DNA of 57,080 nucleotides from JBCBTD01 sp039818825 (GTDB taxonomy: Bacteria; Pseudomonadota; Alphaproteobacteria; Geminicoccales; Geminicoccaceae). This document shows, in pieces, positions 32,785 to 41,166 of this stretch. The stretch's first letter is position 1; the number at the start of each line of letters is the position of its first letter. Location of the stretch: positions 1 through 57,080 of the forward strand of contig JBCBTD010000023.1 in the NCBI GenBank assembly GCA_039818825.1, read 5' to 3'. The notes under the pieces are model-generated. The model did not search any database. It was not told where the DNA came from and worked only from the letters and a program-made list of their open reading frames with translations. The position numbers and the translations under genes are program-made.

Positions 32785-34352
32785 CCGAACGCTGCACGGG
32801 CTATGAGTTGGGCGCCGCCGAAAGCGAAGCCCTCGTCCCACGGTTCGATCGTGACCTCGTGGCCCAGTGCCCGCAGAGCCTCGTAGGTGGCGGGCTGCAG
32901 TCCCGGCTCCACGGCGACGCCTCGGCCGCCCTTGACCCGCCAGCGTGGTGCATCGCTCGCGGCCTGGACGTTCTGGCCGAAGACGCGGGTGCGCAGCACC
33001 ATCTGCACGTGCCCCTGGGCCTGCATCGCACCACCCATCAAGCCGAAGCTCATGAGGGGTGCGCCGTCGGATGCGGTCAAGAAACCTGGAATGATCGTGT
33101 GGAACGGCCGCTTGCCGGGTGCGACCTGGTTTGGGTGGCCGGGCTCGAGCACGAACCCGGCACCGCGGTTCTGCAAAGAAATCCCGGTCTCGGGCACCAC
33201 GACACCCGAACCGAAGCCCATGTAGTTGGACTGGATGTAGGAGACCATCATGCCGTCGGCATCGGCGGCCGTCAGATAGACGGTGCCGCCCGGCTCGGGG
33301 CTGCCAGCGCCAGGATCGCCGGCGCGGTGTGGGTCGATCAACCGCGCACGCGCGTCGACGTAGCCCTCGCTCAGCAGATCCGCCGGCGCGACGGTCATCG
33401 CGTCCGGATCGGCAACGTGAGCGTAGGCGTCGACCATCGCCAGCTTCATCGCTTCGATCTGCAGGTGCAGCGAACCGGCGTCGTCGGCCGCCATGCTCTG
33501 GATGTCGGTCCGTGCCAAGAGGCCGAGCGCGACTTGGGCAGCGATCCCCTGGCCATTCGGTGGAATCTCGTACAGCCGCCCGCCGAGCGCGTCGTGGGCC
33601 AACGGCTCGACCCACTCGGCACGGTGAGCGGCCAAATCCGACGCCGACAGACCACCGCCGTGGCGGCGGGTCCAGGCGTCGATCCGCTCGGCGAGGTGGC
33701 CCTCGTAGAACGCACGACCGCGGGTCTCGGCGATCGCCTCCAACGTCGCCGCCAATGCCGGCAGGCGAAAGCGCTCGCCGGCACGCGGCGCGCGGCCTTC
33801 GGGCAGGAAGGCATCGGCGAAGCCAGGCTGCGCCTGCAGCCGGTCGCGTGACCGTTGCCAGAGGTCGGCGATCACGGGCGACACGGCGAAGCCGTCGCGG
33901 GCATGGTCGATGGCCGGCTCGAACAGTGAAGCGAATGGCAGCCTGCCGTAGCGTTCGCTGAGCGCGACCCAAGCAGAAACGGCGCCGGGCACGGTGACGC
34001 TGTCGGCACCCAGCACTGGCATCGTCTCGGCGCCGGCGAACCGCTCGGAACGCCAGGAAGCGGGTGCCCGGCCGGAGGCGTTCAGGCCGACGATCCGTTC
34101 ACCATCGTAGAGCAGGCAGAATGCGTCGCTACCGACGCCGTTGCCCGTAGGTTCGACGACGGTGAGCGTGATCGCCGCGGCCAGGGCGGCATCGACGGCG
34201 TTGCCACCCGCACCCAGCGCCCGCAGGCCAGCACTGGTGGCGAGCGGCTGCGACGTCGCGACCACGTTCCGGGCCATGACCGGGGAGCGGCGCGACGGAT
34301 AGGGCTGCGTGGGGTCGAACGCGATCACCGGCGACGCTCCGCTCTCGGCCAC
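32733..34352 (-). CDS. Gamma-glutamyltransferase family protein
   Basis: A 539-residue N-terminal-nucleophile hydrolase proenzyme. The autoprocessing Thr is Thr357 in PEPGGTVYLTAADADG, followed by the small-subunit motifs YMGFGSGVVVPETGI and FLTASDGAPLMSFGLMGG. There is no signal peptide at the start, so it is the cytoplasmic type often annotated YwrD-like or acylase rather than the periplasmic glutathione enzyme; the substrate is uncertain. Its 3' end overlaps flhG by 52 bp tail to tail, an unusually deep convergent overlap, so one transcript's end lies inside the other gene. Confidence 0.9.
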   Translation of the reverse strand: MAESGASPVIAFDPTQPYPSRRSPVMARNVVATSQPLATSAGLRALGAGGNAVDAALAAAITLTVVEPTGNGVGSDAFCLLYDGERIVGLNASGRAPASWRSERFAGAETMPVLGADSVTVPGAVSAWVALSERYGRLPFASLFEPAIDHARDGFAVSPVIADLWQRSRDRLQAQPGFADAFLPEGRAPRAGERFRLPALAATLEAIAETRGRAFYEGHLAERIDAWTRRHGGGLSASDLAAHRAEWVEPLAHDALGGRLYEIPPNGQGIAAQVALGLLARTDIQSMAADDAGSLHLQIEAMKLAMVDAYAHVADPDAMTVAPADLLSEGYVDARARLIDPHRAGDPGAGSPEPGGTVYLTAADADGMMVSYIQSNYMGFGSGVVVPETGISLQNRGAGFVLEPGHPNQVAPGKRPFHTIIPGFLTASDGAPLMSFGLMGGAMQAQGHVQMVLRTRVFGQNVQAASDAPRWRVKGGRGVAVEPGLQPATYEALRALGHEVTIEPWDEGFAFGGAQLIARAAFGYVAASDSRKDGAALGF

Positions 34353-34431
34353 GCAATGCCGATGGCCACATGGACTGCTTGTGCGCGAGCCCCGGAAACG
34401 GGTCCAGACCGAATGGGTGGGCCGACCGGGA

Positions 34432-34659
34432 TCAGGCCGCCTTGGTCGAGTGGATGGTCAGCGGCACGGTCGCCGGCACGTGCTTTGGGACCGCTGCCGC
34501 AACCCGCGTCGCCGCCAGCCAGGCCGCGTGGTCGACGTCGTCGCGGGCGAGGCCCACGTCGTCGAGCTGCCGGTCCGTCAATGCTGCGAGCTCGGCGCGG
34601 GTGTTGCGCCAAACCCACCAGCGGACCAACAGACGACGGAACGAAGAAAGCGCACTCAT
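34432..34659 (-). CDS. DUF1127 small protein
   Basis: A 75-residue basic protein whose N-terminal half is a DUF1127 domain: LVRWWVWRNTRAELAALTDRQLDDVGLARDDV. Members in Agrobacterium and Rhodobacter (for example CcaF1-type) bind RNA or affect phosphate and carbon metabolism, but the family is mostly uncharacterised. The C-terminal 30 residues are Ala/Val/Pro-rich and not part of the domain. AGGAG lies 7 bases before the ATG at 34659; a second ATG directly upstream is possible. Divergent from the thiamine-diphosphate enzyme. Confidence 0.82.
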   Translation of the reverse strand: MSALSSFRRLLVRWWVWRNTRAELAALTDRQLDDVGLARDDVDHAAWLAATRVAAAVPKHVPATVPLTIHSTKAA

Positions 34660-34882
34660 CATAGAACTCCTGGCACCGAGATGCCGATTCAACCACCCTC
34701 TGGAGCTATGCATTCGTCGACGCGAATACCTGCGATGATGTGGCAGTGCAGCATTGCAGGCGCCGCAACGCTCGGCCGCACTGCTCCGGCCGAGCTCGCG
34801 GAGGGCTTGCAATCCAATGGCCGGCGATCATGCTCGACGCGTTCGGCTCCAGGAGGCGGGGCCAACGCAGGCGAGCCGATCG

Positions 34883-36586
34883 ATGACGATGAGTGACGAC
34901 GCCGATCAGGTGACCGCCGGTGCCGCGCTGTTCCTCCGGCTCCGGGCGCTTGGTGTCGACATGGTGTTCTGCAATGCCGGCACCGACTTCCCGCCGATCA
35001 TCGAGGGCTTGGCAGAAGCCACCGCAACCGGCGCTGCCATGCCCGAGGCGGTGTTGGCCCCCCACGAACATGCCGCCATGGGCATGGCGCACGGCTACTA
35101 TCTGGCGTCCGGGCGGCCGCAAGCGGTGATCCTGCACACCAATGTCGGCTTGGCGAACGGGGCGATCGGCGCGTTGAACGCCGCAACGGCCCAGGTGCCG
35201 ATCCTGTTGATGTCCGGACGGACGTCGGTCGTCGAGAAGGGACGGTTCGGTGCACGGACGGTGCCGATCGCCTGGGGCCAGGAGATGCGGGACCAAGCAG
35301 CGCTGGTCCGCGAGGCCGTCAAATGGGACTACGAGCTGCGCTATCCGGAACAGCTCGTCGATCTTCTGGACCGCGCCTTGGCCATTGCGCGCTCGAGCCC
35401 GCCGGGACCGGTCTATCTGAGCCTGCCGCTCGAAGTGTTGTGCGAGCCCTGCCCGGCAGCCAAGCTCGAACGACCACCCGCCATGCTCTCGACGGCGCGC
35501 GCGCCCGACGCGGCGCTGGTGCGCCAGGTCGCCGAAGCTTTGGCAGCGGCGGAACGGCCGCTGGTCATCGCCCAGCGGGGCGCCGGGTCGGCAGCGGCGT
35601 TCGCGGCCCTGGCCGAGCTGCTCGACCGCTGGGCCATACCCATTTCCCACTACTGGGCAACGGAGCTGGCGGTCCCGTCGCTCCATCCAACCAACGTCGG
35701 CCAAGCCCTGGAGCCGTTCCTCCAGGAGGCCGATGTCGTCGTCGTGCTCGATGGTCTAGCACCCTGGTCGCCGGATCGCGGCGAGCCCGCCCCCGATGCA
35801 ATGGTCGTCCAGATCGCACCCGACCCACTGTTCCAGCGGACCCCCATCCGCAACTTCAGGAGCGACGTGGCCCTTGCCGGCGACGTCGATCGCACCGTCC
35901 TGGCGCTGGCGGATGCGATGGCCGAGCAGAGGCCCGAGACGCTGGCCGTCGAGGCGCGCCGACACCGGGTCACTGCCGCTGTGGACGACCTCCGCCGGGC
36001 GCGAGCCGAAGCCGATGCCAGCGACACGCCGCTCACCAAGGGCGCCGTCGCCCGCATCCTCTCTGCGGCCATCGCGGCGTGCGATCCGGTCGTTTTCTCG
36101 GAGCTGGGCTGCCCGTTGGACAGCCTGGACCTCCGCCGCCACGACGCCTGGCACCAGGAACCCCATGCCGGCGGGCTCGGCTGGTCGTTTCCGGCGGCGC
36201 TGGGGTTCAAACTGGCGCAGCGACAAAGGCTGGTCGTCGCTACCATGGGCGACGGATCCTATGTGTTCGCCAACCCGGTCGCCTGCCACCAGATCGCCGC
36301 CGCCCTTGGCGTCCCGGTCCTCGTCGTGGTCCTGAACAACGCCGAGTGGCACGCGGTCAGACGATCGGTCGTCGGCCTGTACCCCGAAGGCCACGCGGCC
36401 AAGGCCAACCGGGTGCCGCTGACGTCGCTCGCACCGTCACCTGACTTCGCTACGGTCGCCCGGGCCAGCGGCGCCTTCGCCCGCACGGTGGAGGACGCCA
36501 CCGGCCTCCGTCGCGCCCTGAACGAGGCGTTGACACATCTGCACCAGGAACCCTCGCTCGCGCTCCTGGACGTGCGCATCGCCTGA
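34883..36586 (+). CDS. Thiamine-diphosphate-dependent enzyme of unassigned substrate
   Basis: A 567-residue member of the acetolactate synthase/benzoylformate decarboxylase superfamily. The catalytic Glu is in APHEHAAMGMAHGY (about residue 58), the central domain is intact, and the ThDP/Mg motif reads GDGSYVFANP ... NNAEW. The pyruvate-oxidase-like FAD segment is not apparent, and there is no regulatory subunit gene, so biosynthetic acetolactate synthase is unlikely. Similar proteins are annotated 'thiamine pyrophosphate-requiring protein'. The start at ATG 34883 is favoured by domain alignment; ATG 34889 is equally possible. It stands alone between DUF1127 and the secreted repeat protein, with 252 bp after it in which I see no feature. 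Confidence 0.85.
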   Translation: MTMSDDADQVTAGAALFLRLRALGVDMVFCNAGTDFPPIIEGLAEATATGAAMPEAVLAPHEHAAMGMAHGYYLASGRPQAVILHTNVGLANGAIGALNAATAQVPILLMSGRTSVVEKGRFGARTVPIAWGQEMRDQAALVREAVKWDYELRYPEQLVDLLDRALAIARSSPPGPVYLSLPLEVLCEPCPAAKLERPPAMLSTARAPDAALVRQVAEALAAAERPLVIAQRGAGSAAAFAALAELLDRWAIPISHYWATELAVPSLHPTNVGQALEPFLQEADVVVVLDGLAPWSPDRGEPAPDAMVVQIAPDPLFQRTPIRNFRSDVALAGDVDRTVLALADAMAEQRPETLAVEARRHRVTAAVDDLRRARAEADASDTPLTKGAVARILSAAIAACDPVVFSELGCPLDSLDLRRHDAWHQEPHAGGLGWSFPAALGFKLAQRQRLVVATMGDGSYVFANPVACHQIAAALGVPVLVVVLNNAEWHAVRRSVVGLYPEGHAAKANRVPLTSLAPSPDFATVARASGAFARTVEDATGLRRALNEALTHLHQEPSLALLDVRIA

Positions 36587-36838
36587 GACGAGCCACGGCC
36601 GCTTGCCTCGCACGGCCACAGGACCGCGCACCGTGGCGGTCGGTCGACGTCGTCCGCACCGCCCGTATCAGCTGGACCAGTCGACAGCGGTCCGTGGACC
36701 AGCAACCGCCTGGGCGGTCACCGCAGCGCACGACCACCAGGAGACTACGCATTACGCCAGCCGAATGTCATTGCGACGTCACCGGTATCGGGTCAAACTC
36801 GGTCACAACCTCGCGTTGTCCAAGGGGAGGACAGCCTC

Positions 36839-38446
36839 ATGAAGAATAGGGACGGGCGGCGCCAATGGGCGCTCACGATCGGGGTCAGTGCGCTGTGTGC
36901 GCTTGGGGTGGCGGGTTCTGCGGCCGCTCAGACGACGAACGATGACCAACCGGACGTCAGAACGTTCATCGACGCGGAGACGGGCGAGCGCGTCGCGGAG
37001 ACGGGCGAGCGCGTCGGTCCGAGCCTGAGAGCCGACGGAAGTCCGAAGGACCCTTCAGCTGACGAAGATCATCGGGTCGTGTTCGATCTGGTGAGCGGGG
37101 GCGACAGAGTCACCTCCTACGACCGCAGCACCGACAGTGCGCCGTCACGTGTCGACGTGCCGCTCGCACAGGCGATCTTCGAAGACAGTCCGGCCGATTT
37201 GCGGTTCGTCATCTTCGATAGCGTCGCGTTGGTCGACGACCTGAGCCCGGACGCGAAACAGGCGCTGCTCGAGGGCTTCGAGGCCGGCACGACGATCATC
37301 GGCGCCGAGGGTACCGGGCGGGAGCTGAAGCGGGCGCTCGACCTGATCGCGCCAGACCTCTACGCCGCCGGCACGACGACGGGCGGTGCGGGGCTTTGGG
37401 TGCTGCTCCAGCGGAGCCGCGACGGACATCTCAACGAATTGACGATCGCCGCACCGTCGGACGAGGAGTCACGGCAGGAGGCGTTCCGTCTCGCGTGGAA
37501 CTGGTACGACCGGAACGCGGTGGCCGACGCGCCGCCGGCGACCGACGCGCCGCTGGTAACCTATGCGTCGGCGGCAACCTACGCGTCGACGGCAACCGAC
37601 GCTTCGACGGCACACACTGCGCCGCCGGCAATCTACGCGTCGACGACAACCAACACGTCAACGGCAACCGACGACTCGGACAGTCCCTGGAACGCGATCC
37701 ACAACTTCGAGTGGACCGGCACCGTGTACGCCACGTTCGAGGGCACGCCGAACGAGCATGCGGGAACGTACAGCTTCCTGCTCAGCGTCTACTTTCTCGA
37801 TGACGCCGAAGACCAGGACACTGACTACTACCGGCTGGATTTCGGGACGGTGGTTGGCATCTCCGAGTACGAGATGACCGGCAACGACTTCGGCGACACC
37901 AGCGGCAAATGCGGCTGGTGGACCGCCGACCAACAGGTCGCCGCGACCGTAACGACGTCGGGTGGGCAGTGGTGGCCCACCGGGTACATGCCGGACACGA
38001 CCGTCGGCAGCACGTCGACGACGTTCACCATCGGCGGCGACATCGGCACCAGCGGGCCGAGCGCCAACGCCTCCTACTCCCAGAGCTACGGCACGTCCGA
38101 CGTCACCATCGACGTCTACACCAACAGCGTCGACGAATGGCTGAGGTGGGAGGCCACGCTCGTCGGCTGCCACGACTTCGGGGACTATCCCGACTACAGC
38201 GGCGCCTCCGACGCGGCGAAGACGACCTACAGCCTCGACCCGTCCTTCATCGCTGCGGTGCCGCAGGGCACCCAGCTGACGTTCACCACCGAGGCGGACG
38301 ACGGCAACGACCAGTGGGGCTTTACCGTGCAGAAGGACAAGATCGACTGCGCGACGGCCTGCATCCCGCCGCCCCACATACATTCGTACTTCGGACCTTA
38401 CACCCAGTCGGTCTCGGGGACCTGTGACAGCAGCGGCTGTACATGA
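36839..38446 (+). CDS. Secreted protein of unknown function with hexapeptide repeats
   Basis: A 535-residue protein with a clear Sec signal (residues 1-31, cut after SAAAQ). Residues about 75-215 are a compact alpha/beta-looking region; then comes a Thr/Ala/Ser hexapeptide repeat linker (about residues 229-279), and residues about 285-535 are a beta-rich domain containing a few Cys (GKCGWW, VGCHDF, DCATAC, GTCDSSGC) that could form disulfides. It resembles a two-domain exported protein with a flexible spacer. No catalytic motif or family is recognised. GGGGAGG lies upstream of the ATG. It is flanked by about 250-bp gaps on both sides, so it is probably monocistronic. Confidence 0.75.
   Translation: MKNRDGRRQWALTIGVSALCALGVAGSAAAQTTNDDQPDVRTFIDAETGERVAETGERVGPSLRADGSPKDPSADEDHRVVFDLVSGGDRVTSYDRSTDSAPSRVDVPLAQAIFEDSPADLRFVIFDSVALVDDLSPDAKQALLEGFEAGTTIIGAEGTGRELKRALDLIAPDLYAAGTTTGGAGLWVLLQRSRDGHLNELTIAAPSDEESRQEAFRLAWNWYDRNAVADAPPATDAPLVTYASAATYASTATDASTAHTAPPAIYASTTTNTSTATDDSDSPWNAIHNFEWTGTVYATFEGTPNEHAGTYSFLLSVYFLDDAEDQDTDYYRLDFGTVVGISEYEMTGNDFGDTSGKCGWWTADQQVAATVTTSGGQWWPTGYMPDTTVGSTSTTFTIGGDIGTSGPSANASYSQSYGTSDVTIDVYTNSVDEWLRWEATLVGCHDFGDYPDYSGASDAAKTTYSLDPSFIAAVPQGTQLTFTTEADDGNDQWGFTVQKDKIDCATACIPPPHIHSYFGPYTQSVSGTCDSSGCT
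36974..37015 (+). repeat. 21-bp perfect tandem duplication
   Basis: GCGGAGACGGGCGAGCGCGTC occurs twice in a row at 36974-36994 and 36995-37015, giving the peptide repeat AETGERV-AETGERV near the N-terminus of the mature secreted protein. Perfect identity indicates a recent duplication. Confidence 0.95.
37523..37675 (+). repeat. 18-bp tandem repeat, about 8.5 copies, coding for hexapeptides
   Basis: Units of 18 bp run from 37523 with no spacer and encode TDAPPA/TYASTA/TDASTA-type hexapeptides (pattern T-Y/D-A-S/P-T/P-A). Single-base differences between units keep the reading frame, and copy number could change by slippage or recombination without frameshift. It links the two domains of the secreted protein. 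Confidence 0.9.
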
Positions 38447-38700
38447 GGCTCGGCACGAGCCCAAGTGGCGCGCGACCCGCCGACGATGAGCTTTCCATGG
38501 TGCAGCGACGAGGAGCGCACGCGCGGTTTCAGTCGAATGTCACGATGCGCCAGTCCATGCGTTTTCGCATGATGGTCAGCCGCGATTGGTCAGTTCGTGT
38601 CAGGGCCCTGCAGGCGTAGACAGCGAGACGGTCCATTCACCCCACCGCATCGGCGCTGCTCCCGAGCAGCGATGGCGCCGACGGACCGACGGAGACCGTC

Positions 38701-39354
38701 ATGACCTCGAGCGACACGACCCTCCTCCCAGCCCCACCGACGACCAGGTTCTGGGATCGCATCGCCGATCGCTACGCCAAGAAGCCGATTGCCGACGAAG
38801 CCGCCTACCAGATCAAGCTCGAGACCACGCGGGCCTATCTCCGCCCCGACATGGACGTGCTGGAGTTCGGCTGCGGCACCGGCTCGACCGCGCTGCTGCA
38901 TGCGCCGTTCGTCAAGCACCTGGTCGCAACGGACCTCTCCCCGCGGATGATCGACATCGCCCGCGACAAAGCGGCGGCGGCCGATGTCGCCAACGTCTCG
39001 TTCGTGTGCACCGCCATCGAACGGTTCGACGCGCCACACGAGAGCTTCGACGCCGTGCTCGGGCTCAGCATCCTGCACCTGCTGGAGGACCCCGAGGCGG
39101 TCGTCGGCAAGGTTCATCGACTGCTGAAGCCGGGTGGCGTCTTCGTCAGCAGCACCGTGTGCCTTGCCGATGGCATGGCCTGGTTCAAGCCGATCTTGTT
39201 CGTCGGCCGGCGCCTCGGTCTGTTGCCCCTGGTGCGGTTCTTCGGAGCCGATCACCTGGCCGAGATGCTGGTCGCTCAGGGCTTCACCATCGAGCATCGG
39301 TGGTCTCCGCCGGCCGGCAAGGGCGTGTTCATCGTCGCCCGGAAAACACCGTGA
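38701..39354 (+). CDS. Class I SAM-dependent methyltransferase
   Basis: A 217-residue methyltransferase. Motif I VLEFGCGTGSTAL (about residues 58-70) binds S-adenosylmethionine; the acidic ribose contact is in LVATDLSP, and post-motif LKPGGVFVSST is present. A hydrophobic C-terminal stretch (about 160-180, FKPILFVGRRLGLLPLVRFFG) suggests a lipidic or membrane-associated substrate, for example a quinone or phospholipid precursor; that part is inference. It is a lone gene with 254 bp upstream and 236 bp downstream; neither gap shows anything I can support. Confidence 0.88.
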   Translation: MTSSDTTLLPAPPTTRFWDRIADRYAKKPIADEAAYQIKLETTRAYLRPDMDVLEFGCGTGSTALLHAPFVKHLVATDLSPRMIDIARDKAAAADVANVSFVCTAIERFDAPHESFDAVLGLSILHLLEDPEAVVGKVHRLLKPGGVFVSSTVCLADGMAWFKPILFVGRRLGLLPLVRFFGADHLAEMLVAQGFTIEHRWSPPAGKGVFIVARKTP

Positions 39355-39590
39355 CACGTCGTGCCGCACGGCCATGCCGCCGCCCGCGCGTCGGCCGCTT
39401 CGTCGGCCGGTAAAACGCTTGATCGGCGGAGCTGGGGGACGCACTCTCCCGCCCGACGAACGGCCTCGATGATCGAAAGGGCCGATCACGCGACCACCTG
39501 GCCCGATCCGCCGCGGCTGATCCGAGAGCTTGGGCAGCTGGCAGGTCCGGCGGTCGCGGAGACGACAAGGTCCAAACGGGGGAAGGCACG

Positions 39591-40628
39591 ATGGTGGTGG
39601 AACGGGGACGCGCGACGGTGGTCGCAATGGCCGCGCTGCTGCTCGGAACGACGGCTGCGAATGCCGCCGAGTACGAGTTCAAGCTGCACCACTTCTTGTC
39701 GCAGAAAGCACCGGCGCACACCGACATGCTGGTGCCCTGGGCCGAACGGGTCGAGGCGAACAGCGACGGTCGCGTCTCGATCGAGATCTTCCCGTCGATG
39801 TCGCTCGGCGGCAAACCGCCCGAGCTGATCCGCCAGGCGCGCGACGGTGTGGTCGACCTGGTCTGGACGGTCAACGGCTACACGCCGAGCCTCTTCCCGC
39901 GCACCGAGGTCTTCGAGCTGCCGACGGTGTTCAGCAACGACGCGCGGGCCACCAACCTGGCCATGCAGGAGATGTTCGACGAGCATCTCGCCGACGACTA
40001 CGACGGCGTCGAAGTGATGTTCCTCCACGTTCACGCCGGCCAAGCGCTGCAGATGGTGGATCAGGAAGTCCGCACCCCGGCTGACACGGCCGGTCTCAAG
40101 CTGCGCATCCCGACGCGCACCGGCGCCTGGGTGATCGAGGCGCTCGGCGCGGCGCCAGCCGCCATGCCGGTGCCGGATTTGCCGCAAGCGCTCTCCCGGA
40201 AGGTCGTCGACGGTGCCCTGATCCCCTTCGAGATCATTCCGGCGCTGCAGCTGCAGGACCAGACGCAGTACCAGATCGAAGGGGCTGATGGCTGGCGGCT
40301 GGGAACCACGACGTTCCAGGTCTCGATGAACGAGGACCGGTGGAACGACCTTCCCGAAGACATCCAACGCGCTTTTCGCGATGCCTCCGGGCCAGAGTGG
40401 TGGGCCGAAGTCGGCGACGTCTGGCAGGGCAACGACGACCGCGCGATCGGCATCGCCACGGCGGCCGGCAACACCCACGTCGTGCTGACCGAGGCCGAAA
40501 CCGAGGCCTTCGAGGAGGCCCTGGCGCCGGTCGCCGATCGCTGGATCCAAGAGACGACGGCAGACGGCATCGACGGCCAGGCCCTGGTCGACCGCGCACG
40601 CGAGCTCGTCGCCAAACACGCGAACTAG
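39591..40628 (+). CDS. dctP: TRAP transporter substrate-binding protein DctP
   Basis: A 345-residue periplasmic binding protein with a signal peptide (cut near ANAAEYEF) and the TRAP-family fold: FKLHHFLSQKAPAHTDMLVPWAERV, then LKLRIPTRTGAW with the conserved carboxylate-binding Arg, and a long helix before the C-terminus. It captures an organic acid and delivers it to the DctQM permease. Substrate not predictable. GGGGGAAGG-like ribosome site precedes the ATG. dctQ starts 4 bp after the stop. Confidence 0.93.
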   Translation: MVVERGRATVVAMAALLLGTTAANAAEYEFKLHHFLSQKAPAHTDMLVPWAERVEANSDGRVSIEIFPSMSLGGKPPELIRQARDGVVDLVWTVNGYTPSLFPRTEVFELPTVFSNDARATNLAMQEMFDEHLADDYDGVEVMFLHVHAGQALQMVDQEVRTPADTAGLKLRIPTRTGAWVIEALGAAPAAMPVPDLPQALSRKVVDGALIPFEIIPALQLQDQTQYQIEGADGWRLGTTTFQVSMNEDRWNDLPEDIQRAFRDASGPEWWAEVGDVWQGNDDRAIGIATAAGNTHVVLTEAETEAFEEALAPVADRWIQETTADGIDGQALVDRARELVAKHAN

Positions 40629-40632
40629 CGAC

Positions 40633-41166
40633 GTGCCGACGCGGACGGCCCGCCGCCGCGTCGGCTTCGTCGGCGTCGTGCATCGGATCGCTTCCTGCTG
40701 GGCGATCGGCGGCGGCGTGCTGTTGCTGCTCATCGCGCTCATGAGCGTCGGCTCGGTGCTCGGCGGCGTGCTCCTCGATCGGCCGTTCCCGGGCGACTTC
40801 GAGCTGGTACAGATGGGCGTCGCCATCGCCGCCTTCAGCTTTCTGCCCTACGCGCAAGTGAGCGGCGCCAACGTCACCGCGGACATCTTCACAGCTCGGG
40901 CCTCACGGCGCACTCAGGCGGCCGTCGCGCTGATGGCTGCCGTGACGGCTTTGGGCTTCAGCTTGCTCTTGCTCTGGCGGATGGGCGCTGGCCTCCTCGA
41001 TTACCGTCGCTACGAAGAAACCACGGCGATCCTCGACATCCCGCATTGGCTCGCGTTCCTGCCGATCCTCGTGTCCTTGGGCCTTTTGGCACTGGCCGCC
41101 ATCGCCACGCTTCTAAAGACTTGCGGCCGGGGCCAAGACCGCCGCCCGTCGCTTGGCCGTCCATGA
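40633..41166 (+). CDS. dctQ: TRAP transporter small membrane subunit DctQ
   Basis: A 177-residue inner-membrane protein with four predicted helices (about residues 25-50, 66-84, 95-115 and 132-160), the DctQ layout, and the FELVQMGVAIAAFSFLPYAQ motif with the conserved Glu. It forms the permease with DctM. The start is GTG 40633. The stop overlaps the dctM start by 4 bp (ATGA). Confidence 0.92.
   Translation: MPTRTARRRVGFVGVVHRIASCWAIGGGVLLLLIALMSVGSVLGGVLLDRPFPGDFELVQMGVAIAAFSFLPYAQVSGANVTADIFTARASRRTQAAVALMAAVTALGFSLLLLWRMGAGLLDYRRYEETTAILDIPHWLAFLPILVSLGLLALAAIATLLKTCGRGQDRRPSLGRP

Noticed and set aside
34708..34723. Operator palindrome ATTCG-N6-CGAAT in the DUF1127/ThDP enzyme intergenic region
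   Set aside because: Arms of only 5 bp and no second copy; could be chance.
38447..38461. Terminator after the secreted repeat protein
   Set aside because: A 6-bp stem with a 3-base loop (GGCTCG/CGAGCC) follows the stop but has no U-tract.
39385..39415. Hairpin between the methyltransferase and dctP genes
   Set aside because: CGGCCG palindromes can pair, but such sequences are frequent in this GC-rich DNA and no U-tract follows.
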